Origin: Salinarimonas rosea DSM 21201
GTDB taxonomy: Bacteria > Pseudomonadota > Alphaproteobacteria > Rhizobiales > Beijerinckiaceae
NCBI RefSeq assembly: GCF_000429045.1
Contig: NZ_KE386841.1
Location: 349,666 to 413,665, forward strand
Direction: 5' to 3'
DNA length: 64,000 nucleotides
Part shown: piece after piece, positions 26,602-37,552 of the stretch
Numbering within the stretch: the first letter of the stretch is position 1
Layout: each line of letters begins with the position of its first letter
Position numbers and translations under genes: made by a program
Notes under the pieces: generated by a model
Seen by the model: the letters and a program-made list of their open reading frames with translations, nothing else
Databases searched by the model: none
What the model was told of the DNA's origin: nothing

Positions 26602-27591
26602 TCACTCTCCCTTGCGACCCTTCAGGCTGCGCGCGCGCTGCTTGAGCGCCTGCGCCAGGCGATGCCGCTCGAACACCGCGACGACGACGAGCGAGAAGGC
26701 GAAGGGGATCAGGAGATAGAGCACCCGGAAGAGGACGAGGGCGGCGAGCAGCTCGGCGTCCGGCACGTCGGGCATCGCGGCGACGAACACGAGCTCGAAC
26801 ACGCCGAGCCCGCCGGGCGCGTGCGAGATCAGCGCCGCCGAGAACGACGCAAGGAAGACCGCGAGCACGACGAAGAAGCCGGGGTTCGCATCCCACGGCA
26901 GGAGGAAGTAGACGATCGCCGCCGTGAAGAGCAGGTCGAGCGTCGAGGCGGCGAGCTGCCGCAGCGTCACTGCCGGGCGCGGGTACTCCAGCCGGAAGGC
27001 GCGGACCCGCAGGGGCGGCAGGCCCATCAGCGAACCGATCAGGTAGAGCGCGACGAGCGCGAGCAGCACGGCGCCGATCGCCTGCGCGAGCGGTGCGATC
27101 TCCATGAAGCGCGGCAGCACGCCGGTGAGGCGCGCGAGCACGTAGGGCTCGAAGATGAGGACGAGCCCGGTCAGAAGCACCACGCCGAGCAGGAAGGTGA
27201 AGGTGCACAGCCCCACCAGCACCGCGATCTGGCTCGCGGTGAGCCCCCGCGAGGAATAGGCGCGGTAGCGCACCATCGCCCCCGACAGCACCGAGGCGCC
27301 GATGTTGTGCGACAAAGCGTAGGTGGTGAAGGAGGCCAGCGTGATGAACGTCCAGGAGATGTGCTCGACGCCCAGATGCAGGAGCGCGATCCGATCGTAC
27401 CACGCGAGCGCCGCGTAGCCGGCGACCGTCGCCGCCGCCGCGGCGGCGAGCTGCCAGGTCGCGATCGCGCCCATCGCGGCGAGGACGTCCTCCGCCGAGA
27501 TCGCGCGCAGTTCCCGCGCCAGCAGCCAGAACGAGAAGGCCACCGCGACGAGGCCGACGACCGGCCAGGCGTAGTCGAGCACGCGCTTCAT
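26602..27591 (-). CDS. YbhN/UPF0104 family membrane protein (LPG-synthase transmembrane-like)
   Basis: The 329-residue protein has about eight membrane segments and the family motifs NIGASVLSGAMVRYRAYSSRG (residues ~95-115) and HAPGGLGVFELVF (~267-279). These are shared with the flippase-like domain of lysylphosphatidylglycerol synthases; the soluble synthase domain is absent. Members may move lipids or act on them, but function is unproven. It lies 31 bp downstream of an alpha/beta hydrolase gene in the same direction. A second member of the family is encoded at 46-47 kb. Confidence 0.85.
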   Translation of the reverse strand: MKRVLDYAWPVVGLVAVAFSFWLLARELRAISAEDVLAAMGAIATWQLAAAAAATVAGYAALAWYDRIALLHLGVEHISWTFITLASFTTYALSHNIGASVLSGAMVRYRAYSSRGLTASQIAVLVGLCTFTFLLGVVLLTGLVLIFEPYVLARLTGVLPRFMEIAPLAQAIGAVLLALVALYLIGSLMGLPPLRVRAFRLEYPRPAVTLRQLAASTLDLLFTAAIVYFLLPWDANPGFFVVLAVFLASFSAALISHAPGGLGVFELVFVAAMPDVPDAELLAALVLFRVLYLLIPFAFSLVVVAVFERHRLAQALKQRARSLKGRKGE

Positions 27592-27622
27592 GGGGCGGCC
27601 GCCGTCGGGCGATGGGACGCCC

Positions 27623-28513
27623 TCACAGCCCCTCGGCCTCGAGCCAGTGGACGATCCGCCGGCCCAGCGTGTCCGCGCAGACGTCGAGCATGGGAAAGTG
27701 GCCGGACGGATCGAGCGTCTCGTGGCGGGCGGCGTGGTAGAAGGCGGTGCGCAGGGTGCAGGCGCGCCAGACCAGCCGGTCCTGCGCCGCGCCGACGACG
27801 AGCGTCGGCAGGCGCGTGAGGAAGGCCGAGAGGATCGGGCCCGGTACGTTGGCGGCCCCGAGGGCCCGGGGCGCCTCGGGCGTCATCATCGCCGCATAGC
27901 GCCGCGCGCGGGCGGGCGGCAGGCCCTCGGAGAACAGCAGCGTGCGCGCCTCGCCGGCGACGGTACCCGCCATCGCGCCCGCCCGGGGCGCCGTCGCGCC
28001 GAGGAAGGCGTCGAGCCACACGACCGGCTCGGTGACGGCGGTGCGAAGGTTCACCGTGGCCAGTCCTTCGGGCGGCAGCGAGCAGACGAGGGCGAGCCCC
28101 CGCATCTGCGCGCGCCCGATCAGCCGCTGCGCGAGGAGCCCGCCGAGCGAATGCGCCACGACCACGGGCGCCTGCGGCAGCCGCTCGAGCGCGAATCGCA
28201 CGTCGGCGAGGTAGTCCTCGAGCGTGGTCTCGCGCAGCGTCTCGCGGCCCTCGGAGCCGCCGTGGCCGCGCAGCGAGAGCGCCAGCGAGGCGCGCCCGCG
28301 CCGGGCGAGGAATGGCCCGAGATGTTCCGCCCACATCCATGCGCCGCCGAAGGCGCCGTGGATCAGGAGGAGCGGCGCGCCGACGCGCGGGCCGTCCGGC
28401 GCGGTCTCCACCAGCTCCAGCGCCGGCCCGTCGGGGCGCGGCACGACGCGCGTCTGCACGGTATAGCCGCCCTGGGGGCCGCCGCGATCGGTGGATGAGG
28501 TCTGGCTCGGCAT
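27623..28513 (-). CDS. Alpha/beta hydrolase
   Basis: The 296-residue protein has the alpha/beta hydrolase fold markers: oxyanion HGAFGGAWMW near residue 51, nucleophile elbow AHSLGG (Ser near 120), a late Asp in GAAQDRLVW and the catalytic His in DPSGHFPM near 272. It lacks a signal peptide. It is upstream of the UPF0104 gene by 31 bp, so it could be a lipid-related hydrolase, but the substrate cannot be deduced. Confidence 0.85.
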   Translation of the reverse strand: MPSQTSSTDRGGPQGGYTVQTRVVPRPDGPALELVETAPDGPRVGAPLLLIHGAFGGAWMWAEHLGPFLARRGRASLALSLRGHGGSEGRETLRETTLEDYLADVRFALERLPQAPVVVAHSLGGLLAQRLIGRAQMRGLALVCSLPPEGLATVNLRTAVTEPVVWLDAFLGATAPRAGAMAGTVAGEARTLLFSEGLPPARARRYAAMMTPEAPRALGAANVPGPILSAFLTRLPTLVVGAAQDRLVWRACTLRTAFYHAARHETLDPSGHFPMLDVCADTLGRRIVHWLEAEGL

Positions 28514-28614
28514 GGCGCGTCGGCCCTCCGCGGGCCCATGGCGGTGCTGCGCTGCACACGAGATAGCCTGTCATCGAGGCGGAGTCATCAGGATGTCGGC
28601 GCCCGATCGCGAGA

Positions 28615-29394
28615 TCACGCCAGACCGGCGAGGCCCGCCATGAGCGGTCCCGCGAGCCAGAACACGCCGGCGGTGAAGGCGTGGGCGAGGATCGCGTGCT
28701 CCAGCGTGTAGCGCCAGTAGAGCCACCCGTAGAGCATGCCGAGCAGCGCGTTGATCGCGACCGTACGGACCACGAGCACGAGGTTCGGCTCGACGGACGC
28801 GGAGAGCGCCGGCAGGTGTCCCGCGCCGAAGGCGAGCGCGACGACGACGATCACGCCCCACATCACGCCCCCCCGCCGCACCGCCGCGCGCCCGCCCGCG
28901 AGCTTCAGCACGCCCCAGGCGAGGCCCGTCATCAGGCCGTAGCGCAGCATCAGCTCCTCGGTGACGCCGCCGTAGAGCAGCGCCGAGAGCCGCGGAGCGA
29001 GCGCCAGGTCCGGCCCCGGCAGCCCGACGAAGGCGTCCGGCGCCGCGAGACGGAAGAGGACGTCGAGGACGAGCGCGACCAGCGCGAGCGCCGTCGTCAG
29101 CGCCAGCGTGCCGACCACGCTCGGGAAGGCGACGAGCGGCAGCGGGTCGCCGCGCAGCCGCGCGGTGAGCCAGGAGCGCAGGCCCGCCTTCTCCGAGACC
29201 GCGACGCCGATCGCCACCGCGACGGCGAGGAGCACGGCCGGCTGCGCCACGAGCAGCGCGAGCAGCACGCCGTCCGAGACCTGCGGAGCGCCCTCGACGG
29301 CGCGCAGCCCGTCGAGCCCGATGCGCGCGGCCATGGCGAGGATGCCGAGGAATCCGAGGGCGAACCAGGCGAGGAAGGGGAGTGCGAAGCGCAT
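28615..29394 (-). CDS. CPBP family intramembrane metalloprotease
   Basis: The 259-residue membrane protein has about seven hydrophobic segments and the CAAX-protease/bacteriocin-processing (CPBP) motifs: EELMLRYG with Glu146, Glu147 and Arg151, GAGHLPA in the next helix, and EHAILAHAF near residues 230-240 carrying the last His. These residues form the zinc or general-base site of the family. The substrate is unknown. It sits between recF and the alpha/beta hydrolase on the same strand with gaps of 38 and 101 bp. Confidence 0.82.
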   Translation of the reverse strand: MRFALPFLAWFALGFLGILAMAARIGLDGLRAVEGAPQVSDGVLLALLVAQPAVLLAVAVAIGVAVSEKAGLRSWLTARLRGDPLPLVAFPSVVGTLALTTALALVALVLDVLFRLAAPDAFVGLPGPDLALAPRLSALLYGGVTEELMLRYGLMTGLAWGVLKLAGGRAAVRRGGVMWGVIVVVALAFGAGHLPALSASVEPNLVLVVRTVAINALLGMLYGWLYWRYTLEHAILAHAFTAGVFWLAGPLMAGLAGLA

Positions 29395-29432
29395 CGAGAA
29401 CGACCGGGACGGGGGGACGGGGGAGGTGCGGC

Positions 29433-30578
29433 TCAGGCGCCGAGCGGCGTCGCCCGGCCGTCACCAACGGCGACGATGTCGGCTCGGTTCGCGAGCTCGT
29501 CGAACAGGCCCCGGTCGGCGCCGGTGAGCCAGACCTGTCCGGCGAGCCGCAGCAGCTCGTCGTAGAGCGCGGCGCGCCGGCGGGGGTCGAGGTGAGCCGC
29601 CACCTCGTCGAGGAGGACGAGGGGCGCGATGCCGGTCATCGTCGCGACGAGCCGCGCGTGCGCCAGGACGAGGCCGACGAGGAGCGCCTTCTGCTCGCCG
29701 GTGGAGGCGAGATGCGCGGGAATGTCCTTCGGGCCGTGGCGCACGGCGAGGTCGCTCGCCTGGGGGCCCGTCAGCGTGCGCCCTGCCGCCCGGTCGCGCC
29801 CGCGGCCTTCGCGCAGCAGCGCGCGGTAGCGATCCTCGGCGTCGACCGCGGGGAGCGAGGCCACGAGATCGTCGATCTCGCCCTCCAGCCCGAGCCGGGC
29901 GAAGGGGAAGGGCGAGGCGGGGTCCTGCGTCTCGGCGACGAGCCCGTCGAGCCGCCCGACGGTCTCCCGCCGCGCCGCCGCGACCGCGACGCCGAGCTCC
30001 GCCGCCTCCCGCTCGACGGCATCGAGCCAGCGCGGCTCGCCGTCCTCCTCGAGCAGGCGGTTGCGCGTGCGCAGCGCCCGCTCCAGGGCGGAGACCCGCG
30101 CGCCGTGCTCGGCATCGACCGCGAGCACCAGCCGGTCGAGGAATCGGCGCCGGTCGCCCGCCGGGCCGCGGAAGAGCGCATCGAGATCCGGCGTGAGCCA
30201 GACGAGGCGCACGTGCTCGCCGAAGGCGGCGGGAGAGGAGGCCGGCGCGCCGTCGATCCGGCAGATGCGCGTGCGCCCCTCGCCGGCGCGCGTCGTCGCG
30301 GTGCCGAGCCGATGGCTGCCGTAGACGCCCTCGATGGTCAGCGAGACGGTGAAACCCGGCGCGCCGTGACGAGCCATGGCGGCGAAGTCCGCCCGGCGCA
30401 GGCCGCGGCCGGGGGCGAACAGGGAGATCGCCTCGATCAGGTTGGTCTTGCCGGCGCCGTTCTCGCCGACGAGCGCAACCACGGCGGCGCGCGGCGCCAG
30501 GTCGAGCGTCGCCCAGGAGCGGAAATCCTGCAGGAGGAGCCGCGTCACGCGCGGGCCGGCTCCCGTGTCATCGGTCAT
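29433..30578 (-). CDS. recF: DNA replication and repair protein RecF
   Basis: The 381-residue SMC-like ATPase loads RecA at gapped DNA. The N-terminal LLLQDFRSW leader is followed by Walker A GENGAGKTN at 38-46, the signature STGEQKALL near 302, and Walker B VLLDEVAAHLD near 330. Length is normal. It follows dnaN by 46 bp, the usual bacterial order, and may share its transcript. The dnaA gene that often heads this cluster is not in the window. Confidence 0.95.
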   Translation of the reverse strand: MTDDTGAGPRVTRLLLQDFRSWATLDLAPRAAVVALVGENGAGKTNLIEAISLFAPGRGLRRADFAAMARHGAPGFTVSLTIEGVYGSHRLGTATTRAGEGRTRICRIDGAPASSPAAFGEHVRLVWLTPDLDALFRGPAGDRRRFLDRLVLAVDAEHGARVSALERALRTRNRLLEEDGEPRWLDAVEREAAELGVAVAAARRETVGRLDGLVAETQDPASPFPFARLGLEGEIDDLVASLPAVDAEDRYRALLREGRGRDRAAGRTLTGPQASDLAVRHGPKDIPAHLASTGEQKALLVGLVLAHARLVATMTGIAPLVLLDEVAAHLDPRRRAALYDELLRLAGQVWLTGADRGLFDELANRADIVAVGDGRATPLGA

Positions 30579-30624
30579 GCTCGTCTCGCTCCGGCGCCCG
30601 CGCCGGAGAGCGGGCGAGGCGCCC

Positions 30625-31743
30625 TCACACGCGCATCGGCATCAGCACGTAGAGCGCCGGCGCGCCTTCCTTGTCCTGGATCAGCGTCGGCGAGCCGGGG
30701 TCGGCGAGCTTGAACAGCGCCGTGTCGCCGTCGAGCTGGCTCGTGATGTCGAGGAGGTAGCGGGCGTTGAAGCCGATGTCGAGCGGGCTCGCCTCGTACT
30801 CGACCTCGACCTCCTCGGTGGCGGAGCCCGAATCCGGGTTGTTCACCGACAGCGTCACCCGTCCGTCGGCGATGGCGAGCTTCACCGCCCGCCCGCGCTC
30901 CGAGGAGATGGTCGAGACGCGGTCGACCGCCTTGGCGAACTGCTCGCGATCGACGATCAGCGACTTGTCGTTGCCCGACGGGATCACCCGCTGGTAGTCG
31001 GGGAAGGTGCCGTCGATGAGCTTCGAGGTGAGCACCACGGAGTCGAACGTGACCCGGATCTTGGCCGGCGACAGCTCGACCCGGATCAGCTCGCCGCCCT
31101 CCTCGACGAGCTTGAGGATCTCGGCGACCGCCTTGCGCGGCACGATCACGCCGGGCATGCCCGTGGCGCCCTCGGGGGCGGGCATCTGGGCGCGGGCGAG
31201 TCGGTGCCCGTCGGTGGCGACCGCGCGCAGCACGGTCTCGCCCTCGCTCTCGATCGTGTGGAAGTAGATCCCGTTGAGGTAGTAGCGCGTCTCCTCGGTG
31301 GAGATCGCGAACTGGGTCTTCTCCACGAGCTTGCGCAGGTCGGCGGGCTTGACCGCGAAGGAGACGCTCATCTCGCCGGCGGCGAGATCGGGGAAGTCGC
31401 TCTCCGGCAGCGTCTGCAGCGTGAACTTCGAGCGGCCCGAGCGCAGCACCATCTGCCCGGCCTCGCCGGTGGCCTCGAGCGAGACCTGCGCGCCGTCGGG
31501 CAGCTTGCGCACGATGTCGTAGATCACGTGCGCCGGCACGGTGGTGGCGCCCGGTTGCGTCACGTCGGCGCGGATTGTCTCGGTCACCTCGATGTCGAGG
31601 TCGGTCGCCTTGAGGCCCAGGCCCTCGCTCTCCGCCCGCACCAGCACGTTGGAGAGGATCGGGATCGTCGAGCGCCGCTCGACGACGCGATGGACGTGAC
31701 CCAGCGCCTTCAGCAGGGAGGCGCGCTCGACGGTGACCTTCAT
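30625..31743 (-). CDS. dnaN: DNA polymerase III beta subunit (sliding clamp) DnaN
   Basis: The 372-residue clamp forms the ring that tethers DNA polymerase III. The N-terminal MKVTVERASLLKAL is typical, as are SDFPDLAAGE, TRYYLNGIYFH, ATDGHRLA near residue 175, and the C-terminal LMPMRV, the conserved end of the protein-binding cleft. All three clamp domains are present. The ATG at 31743 is set by homology; there is no strong Shine-Dalgarno. Upstream, across 195 bp without DnaA-box-like clusters, is cpdB instead of dnaA. Confidence 0.96.
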   Translation of the reverse strand: MKVTVERASLLKALGHVHRVVERRSTIPILSNVLVRAESEGLGLKATDLDIEVTETIRADVTQPGATTVPAHVIYDIVRKLPDGAQVSLEATGEAGQMVLRSGRSKFTLQTLPESDFPDLAAGEMSVSFAVKPADLRKLVEKTQFAISTEETRYYLNGIYFHTIESEGETVLRAVATDGHRLARAQMPAPEGATGMPGVIVPRKAVAEILKLVEEGGELIRVELSPAKIRVTFDSVVLTSKLIDGTFPDYQRVIPSGNDKSLIVDREQFAKAVDRVSTISSERGRAVKLAIADGRVTLSVNNPDSGSATEEVEVEYEASPLDIGFNARYLLDITSQLDGDTALFKLADPGSPTLIQDKEGAPALYVLMPMRV

Positions 31744-31938
31744 GGCGAAACCCGATTGTCGGCAATGGCGCCCGCGCCGCCCTGGGCGGCGCGGGCGCGA
31801 GAAGCAGGGAGCGCAGATTGGCGAAGCCGCCGCGCGAACGCAAGCGCCACGATACCGCGGTGCACAGGCGCGGCCCGCATGGGCCGGAGCGTCCCGGGGG
31901 AGGGTGAGCCCGGCCTCCCGGCCGGGCCCACCGTCGGC

Positions 31939-33915
<1,977 letters not shown>

Positions 33916-34051
33916 GAGGATCGGGCTCCGGGGCCGCGTCTGGCGAGCGCGGCTTGCCGCGCCAGCGTTGCACCGGAATCGCGACCGTGGGAAGACGGAC
34001 GTCGCCACATTCCACAGATCCGGCCTGCTCGATCCCGCATCCCGCGCGGGC

Positions 34052-34834
34052 TCAGCCCTCGAGCATCGCCAGCAGCGCCCGCGCTCCCGCCGCCAGGAAG
34101 ACGGCGTCGGAGGCGGTCGCGACGAGGTCGAACCCCATCTGCTTGAACGCCACGGCGCGCGCGGCGTCGTACGCGTAGATGCCGATGCGCTTGCCGGCGG
34201 CGCGGGTGCGGGCGAGCGCGTGATCGAGCGCCGCGTCGACCGCCGCCGAGGCGGGCGCAACGCCGGCGCCGCCGGACAGCGCGACCGAGAGATCGGCGGG
34301 GCCGATGAACACGCCGTCGAGCCCCTCCACCGCGAGGATCTCGTCGAGCGCGTCGAGCGCCGCGCGGGTCTCGATCATCGCGAAGGCGACCGTCTCGACG
34401 TTCGCCCGCGCGAAGTAGCCCGCCGGGTCGAGGCCCGTCAGCGCGAGCGCCGTCGAGGGACCCCAGGAACGGTTGCCGACGGGCGGGTACTTCGTGTGCG
34501 CGACGAGGGCGCGCGCGTCGGCGACCGAGCCGATCATCGGCGCGATGATCCCCGCGGCGCCCGCGTCGAGCAGGCGCGAGGCGGTGGCGAAGCCGCCGAC
34601 CGGCACGCGCACGAGCGTGGGCTTGCCGCGCGCCGCGACGAGCGGGATCGTGCGCGCCGCGTCGGCGAACTCGACGAGCCCGTGCTGCATGTCGAGCGTG
34701 ATCGCGTCGAACGCCTCCTGCGCCAGCAGCTGCGCGGTGCCCGGGTCGGGCAGGGCGCACCAGGCGGACACGACGGGCGTTCCAGCGCGCAGGCGCTCGG
34801 CGAGGCGGAAGGGGGGAAGTGGGCTGTCGGGCAC
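34052..34834 (-). CDS. HpcH/HpaI family aldolase
   Basis: The 260-residue class II aldolase cleaves or forms 4-hydroxy-2-oxo acids. Family motifs are [27 protein letters not shown], the metal ligand Glu in [10 protein letters not shown] and Asp in [10 protein letters not shown]. The start is the GTG at 34834, supported by an AGGAG seven bases upstream. The neighbours are unrelated (cpdB and divergent msrP), so the pathway is not indicated. Confidence 0.9.
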   Translation of the reverse strand: MPDSPLPPFRLAERLRAGTPVVSAWCALPDPGTAQLLAQEAFDAITLDMQHGLVEFADAARTIPLVAARGKPTLVRVPVGGFATASRLLDAGAAGIIAPMIGSVADARALVAHTKYPPVGNRSWGPSTALALTGLDPAGYFARANVETVAFAMIETRAALDALDEILAVEGLDGVFIGPADLSVALSGGAGVAPASAAVDAALDHALARTRAAGKRIGIYAYDAARAVAFKQMGFDLVATASDAVFLAAGARALLAMLEG

Positions 34835-35012
34835 GGGTGCGCTCCTGCGGCGAGAGGTCGCGAAACCTAGCGCGCCTCGCCCACGAAGAGGAAGCCGCTC
34901 GCATGTCCCGGCCGTATGCGCGTGCGCGCGCGCTCCCTCCCTCGCGAAGCTTTGACTTGTGCGCGAGCGGGTTCGGGCCGACCGTGCCACAGAGTACGAT
35001 AGGAGACGCCTC

Positions 35013-35969
35013 ATGCTGATCAAGCGACCCCGCGGCTGGGAGCTGCCGGAGAGCGCCGCGACTCCCGAGCAGGTCTGGCTCGACCGGCGCAGCCTGATGC
35101 TGGGCGGTGCCGGGCTGATCGGGGCGGCGGCGCTGCCGCGCCTCGCCCTTGCGCAGGAGGGCGACCCCTCGGCCGACCTGTACCCGGCGCCGCGCAACGA
35201 AGCCTTCGCCCTCGACCGGCCGGTCACCGAGGAATCGGTGGCCTCCAACTACAACAATTTCTACGAGTTCGGATCCTCCAAGCGCGTGGCCGCGGCCGCG
35301 CAGCGCCTCGAGACGCGCCCCTGGTCGGTCGTGGTCGACGGCATGGTCGAGGAGGAGCGCACGATCGACATCGACACGCTGATCCGCGGGATGTCGCTCG
35401 AGGAGCGGCTCTACCGCCTGCGCTGCGTCGAGGCCTGGGCCATGGCGGTGCCGTGGACCGGCTTCCCGCTCGCGGACCTCGTCGCCATGGCGCGCCCGCT
35501 CTCCTCCGCGCGCTACCTGCGCTTCGAGACCTTCCTGAACCCGGACGTCGCCTCCGGGCAGCGTCAGAGCTGGTATCCCTGGCCCTACGTCGAGGGCGTC
35601 ACGATGGAGGAGGCGACGAACGAGCTCGCCTTCCTCGTCACCGGCGTCTACGGCAAGCCCCTCCAGCAGCAGTTCGGCGCGCCGATCCGGCTCGCCCTGC
35701 CCTGGAAGTACGGCTTCAAGTCGATCAAGTCGATCGTGCGGATCACCTTCACGGACGAGCGCCCGGTGTCCTTCTGGGAGGAGCTCGCCGCCAGCGAGTA
35801 CGGCTTCTGGGCGAACGTGAATCCCGATGTGCCGCATCCGCGCTGGAGCCAGGCGACGGAACGGATGCTCGGAACGGACGAGCAGCGCCCGACCGTGATC
35901 TACAACGGCTATGGCGAGTGGGTGGCGGGACTCTACGCGGGGCTCGAGGACGAGCCGCTGTACATGTGA
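35013..35969 (+). CDS. msrP: Periplasmic protein-methionine-sulfoxide reductase, molybdopterin subunit MsrP
   Basis: The 318-residue enzyme (YedY family) reduces methionine sulfoxide in envelope proteins. It starts with a twin-arginine signal (LDRRSLMLGG, residues 23-32). The molybdenum ligand is Cys138 in YRLRCVEAW. Other family motifs are SNYNNFYEFG near residue 78, WPYVEG, and LPWKYGFKSIKSI near 230. The ATG at 35013 has AGGAGA upstream. The haem membrane partner MsrQ, often adjacent, is absent here. With the exported MsrA at 3.6 kb it suggests two routes for envelope methionine repair. Confidence 0.93.
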   Translation: MLIKRPRGWELPESAATPEQVWLDRRSLMLGGAGLIGAAALPRLALAQEGDPSADLYPAPRNEAFALDRPVTEESVASNYNNFYEFGSSKRVAAAAQRLETRPWSVVVDGMVEEERTIDIDTLIRGMSLEERLYRLRCVEAWAMAVPWTGFPLADLVAMARPLSSARYLRFETFLNPDVASGQRQSWYPWPYVEGVTMEEATNELAFLVTGVYGKPLQQQFGAPIRLALPWKYGFKSIKSIVRITFTDERPVSFWEELAASEYGFWANVNPDVPHPRWSQATERMLGTDEQRPTVIYNGYGEWVAGLYAGLEDEPLYM

Positions 35970-35998
35970 GGGTGCCTCGCGGCACCGCCGTCGCGCAG

Positions 35999-36134
35999 AA
36001 AAAAGGCCGCTTCCGACATGCGGAAGCGGCCATGAAGTTTGTCGAGCTTCGACTGGGAGTGTCGAAACCCTCCAGAGGGGAACGGCCGAAATGGAACACC
36101 GCCGGGAGGACTAGCGGCTCCATCGCCTTCAGCC
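35999..36134 (-). ncRNA. AbcR-like (alpha-r15-type) trans-acting small RNA candidate
   Basis: On the minus strand the 3' end is a perfect 11-bp terminator stem (36005-36031) followed by TTTTTT. Upstream in the RNA lie a hairpin with loop ACTCCCA (stem TTCGAC/GTCGAA, 36048-36066), a small CCCT/AGGG hairpin (36068-36079), and a hairpin with loop CTAGTCCTCC (stem GCCG/CGGC, 36101-36118). Two loops are thus complementary to Shine-Dalgarno sequences, the hallmark of AbcR RNAs in Rhizobiales. A promoter TTGCAA-17-CATATC (36169 to 36141) would start it near 36134, giving about 136 nt. The 5' end is inferred. The adjacent VtlR-type LysR gene is a known activator of abcR genes in relatives. Confidence 0.6.
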
Positions 36135-36140
36135 ACTGCC

Positions 36141-36206
36141 GATATGAATGGCACGGTGCCTTTTTGCAATGCACACCGATGAGATACACCCTTGCATCCG
36201 TTGCAT
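36141..36206 (-). promoter_or_regulatory. Putative promoter and LysR-type binding region of the small RNA
   Basis: The -10 candidate is CATATC (36141-36146) and the -35 candidate TTGCAA (36164-36169), 17 bp apart on the minus strand. Two direct TTGCAT repeats at 36192-36197 and 36201-36206 lie about 58-72 bp upstream of the inferred start, the usual place of a LysR recognition site. Another related ATGCAA occurs at 36242-36247. Confidence 0.45.
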
Positions 36207-36300
36207 GTCTCCGGCCATTGCCGGGCGAAATCCGACACAAGATGCAAAGCTCCCCGGCCGAGGGTTGCCGGTCGGCGGGTCGCGCACGTTTCGCTGGGCC

Positions 36301-37197
36301 TCAATAGGCCCAGCGCTGCGCCTTCGAGACCAGGAAGTCCCGGAACACCTGCACGCGCGCGACCTGACGCATCTCCTCCGCGTAGACGAGATACGAATCG
36401 AGGGAGGGCATCTCGACGTCGCGCAGGATCTGCTCGAGACCGTTGTTCTGGTCGGCGACGTAGTCCGGCAGCACCGCGATGCCGGCACCGCTCTCCACGG
36501 CGGTCTTGAGCCCGGATATGTTGTTGATCACGCAGTGATAGGGTCTCGGATTGCGCACGTCGCGCCCGGCGGTGGAGAGCCAGTGCACCGCGAGCAGGTA
36601 GGAGGGCTGGTCGCCGCCGAAGGCGAGGAGCCGGTGCGAATCGAGGTCCGCCAGCGTCTTGGGCTCGCCGAACTGCTTGATGTAGCTCGTCGAGGCATAG
36701 ATGTGGAAGTGCACGGTGAAGAGCCGGCGCTGGATCAGGTCCGGCTGCGTGGGCTGGCGCAGGCGGATCGCGACGTCCGCCTCGCGCATGGCGAGGTCGA
36801 GCTCCTCGTTGGAGAGAATGAGCTCCACGCGGATGTCGGGGTAGAGGTCGAAGAACTCCGGCAGGCGCTGGGTCAGCCACAGCGACCCCAGCCCGACCGT
36901 CGTCGTCACCTTGAGATCGCCGGAGGGGCGCTCGGCGGTCTCGGTGAGGCGCGCGCGCGTCGTCTCGAGGCGCATCTTCATGTCGCGCGCGGCGCGGAAG
37001 AGCAGGTCGCCCTGCTCGGTCAGAAGGAGCCCGCGGGCATGACGGTGGAAGAGGGGCGCGCGCAGGTCGCGCTCCAGCGCGCTGATCTGGCGGCTCACAG
37101 CGGACTGGCTCAGCCCGAGATCCTCCCCGGCCCGCGTGAACGACCCCGCCTCCGCGACGGTGAAGAAGATCCTGATCTTGTCCCAATCCAACGCCAC
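36301..37197 (-). CDS. vtlR: LysR family regulator, VtlR/LsrB type
   Basis: The 298-residue protein has the N-terminal LysR helix-turn-helix (residues 1-60; AGSFTRAGEDLGLSQSAVSRQ) and a type 2 substrate-binding domain. The sequence closely follows the rhizobial LsrB/Brucella VtlR group: MALDWDKIRIF start, LFHRHARGLLLTEQG, VTTTVGLGSLWLT, and LRQPTQPDLIQRRLFTVH. In Brucella and Agrobacterium this regulator directly activates AbcR small RNAs. Here an AbcR-like RNA is encoded immediately downstream on the same strand, with TTGCAT repeats in front of it. The identification as an orthologue is by memory of family sequences and should be tested by phylogeny. Confidence 0.82.
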   Translation of the reverse strand: MALDWDKIRIFFTVAEAGSFTRAGEDLGLSQSAVSRQISALERDLRAPLFHRHARGLLLTEQGDLLFRAARDMKMRLETTRARLTETAERPSGDLKVTTTVGLGSLWLTQRLPEFFDLYPDIRVELILSNEELDLAMREADVAIRLRQPTQPDLIQRRLFTVHFHIYASTSYIKQFGEPKTLADLDSHRLLAFGGDQPSYLLAVHWLSTAGRDVRNPRPYHCVINNISGLKTAVESGAGIAVLPDYVADQNNGLEQILRDVEMPSLDSYLVYAEEMRQVARVQVFRDFLVSKAQRWAY

Positions 37198-37552
37198 ACC
37201 CTCCGGCGGCCGCCGCCGGCCGTCGGCGCGGGGAACACGGCTGCCCGTTTCGGCGCCATTGTCACGATTCCGCAGCGTCGCCGCAAGGGGAGGCTTGCGT
37301 CTGGCGCATGGGATCGCGGCAGAAGGGGTTCGCCTCGCGCTTCGCGTGCCGGGGCTGTCGTCCCGGATGCCGAAGGCGGTACGCGCCTCGGAAGCTCCCG
37401 AGCGTCGAGGAGCGGCGTGAACACGCCGCGGCGCGAGACGCCTGCATCGGCGTTGCGCGGACGCGCGCGCTATCGCGCACGCTCGTCACGCACCCGAGCA
37501 TCCGGGCCCCGGCCCCGCGTCGCGACCCGGGGGTGACAGAGGCGCGACCCGC
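37198..37552. other. Intergenic stretch with no recognised feature
   Basis: The 355 bp between the LysR start and the 3' end of the TetR gene contain the LysR promoter by position. No frame with a ribosome site, hairpin-plus-T-run, or clear repeat was seen. Confidence 0.4.

Noticed and set aside
36032..36240. Minus-strand open frame across the small-RNA region
   Set aside because: It runs through the terminator hairpin into msrP antisense, has no ribosome site and no similarity.
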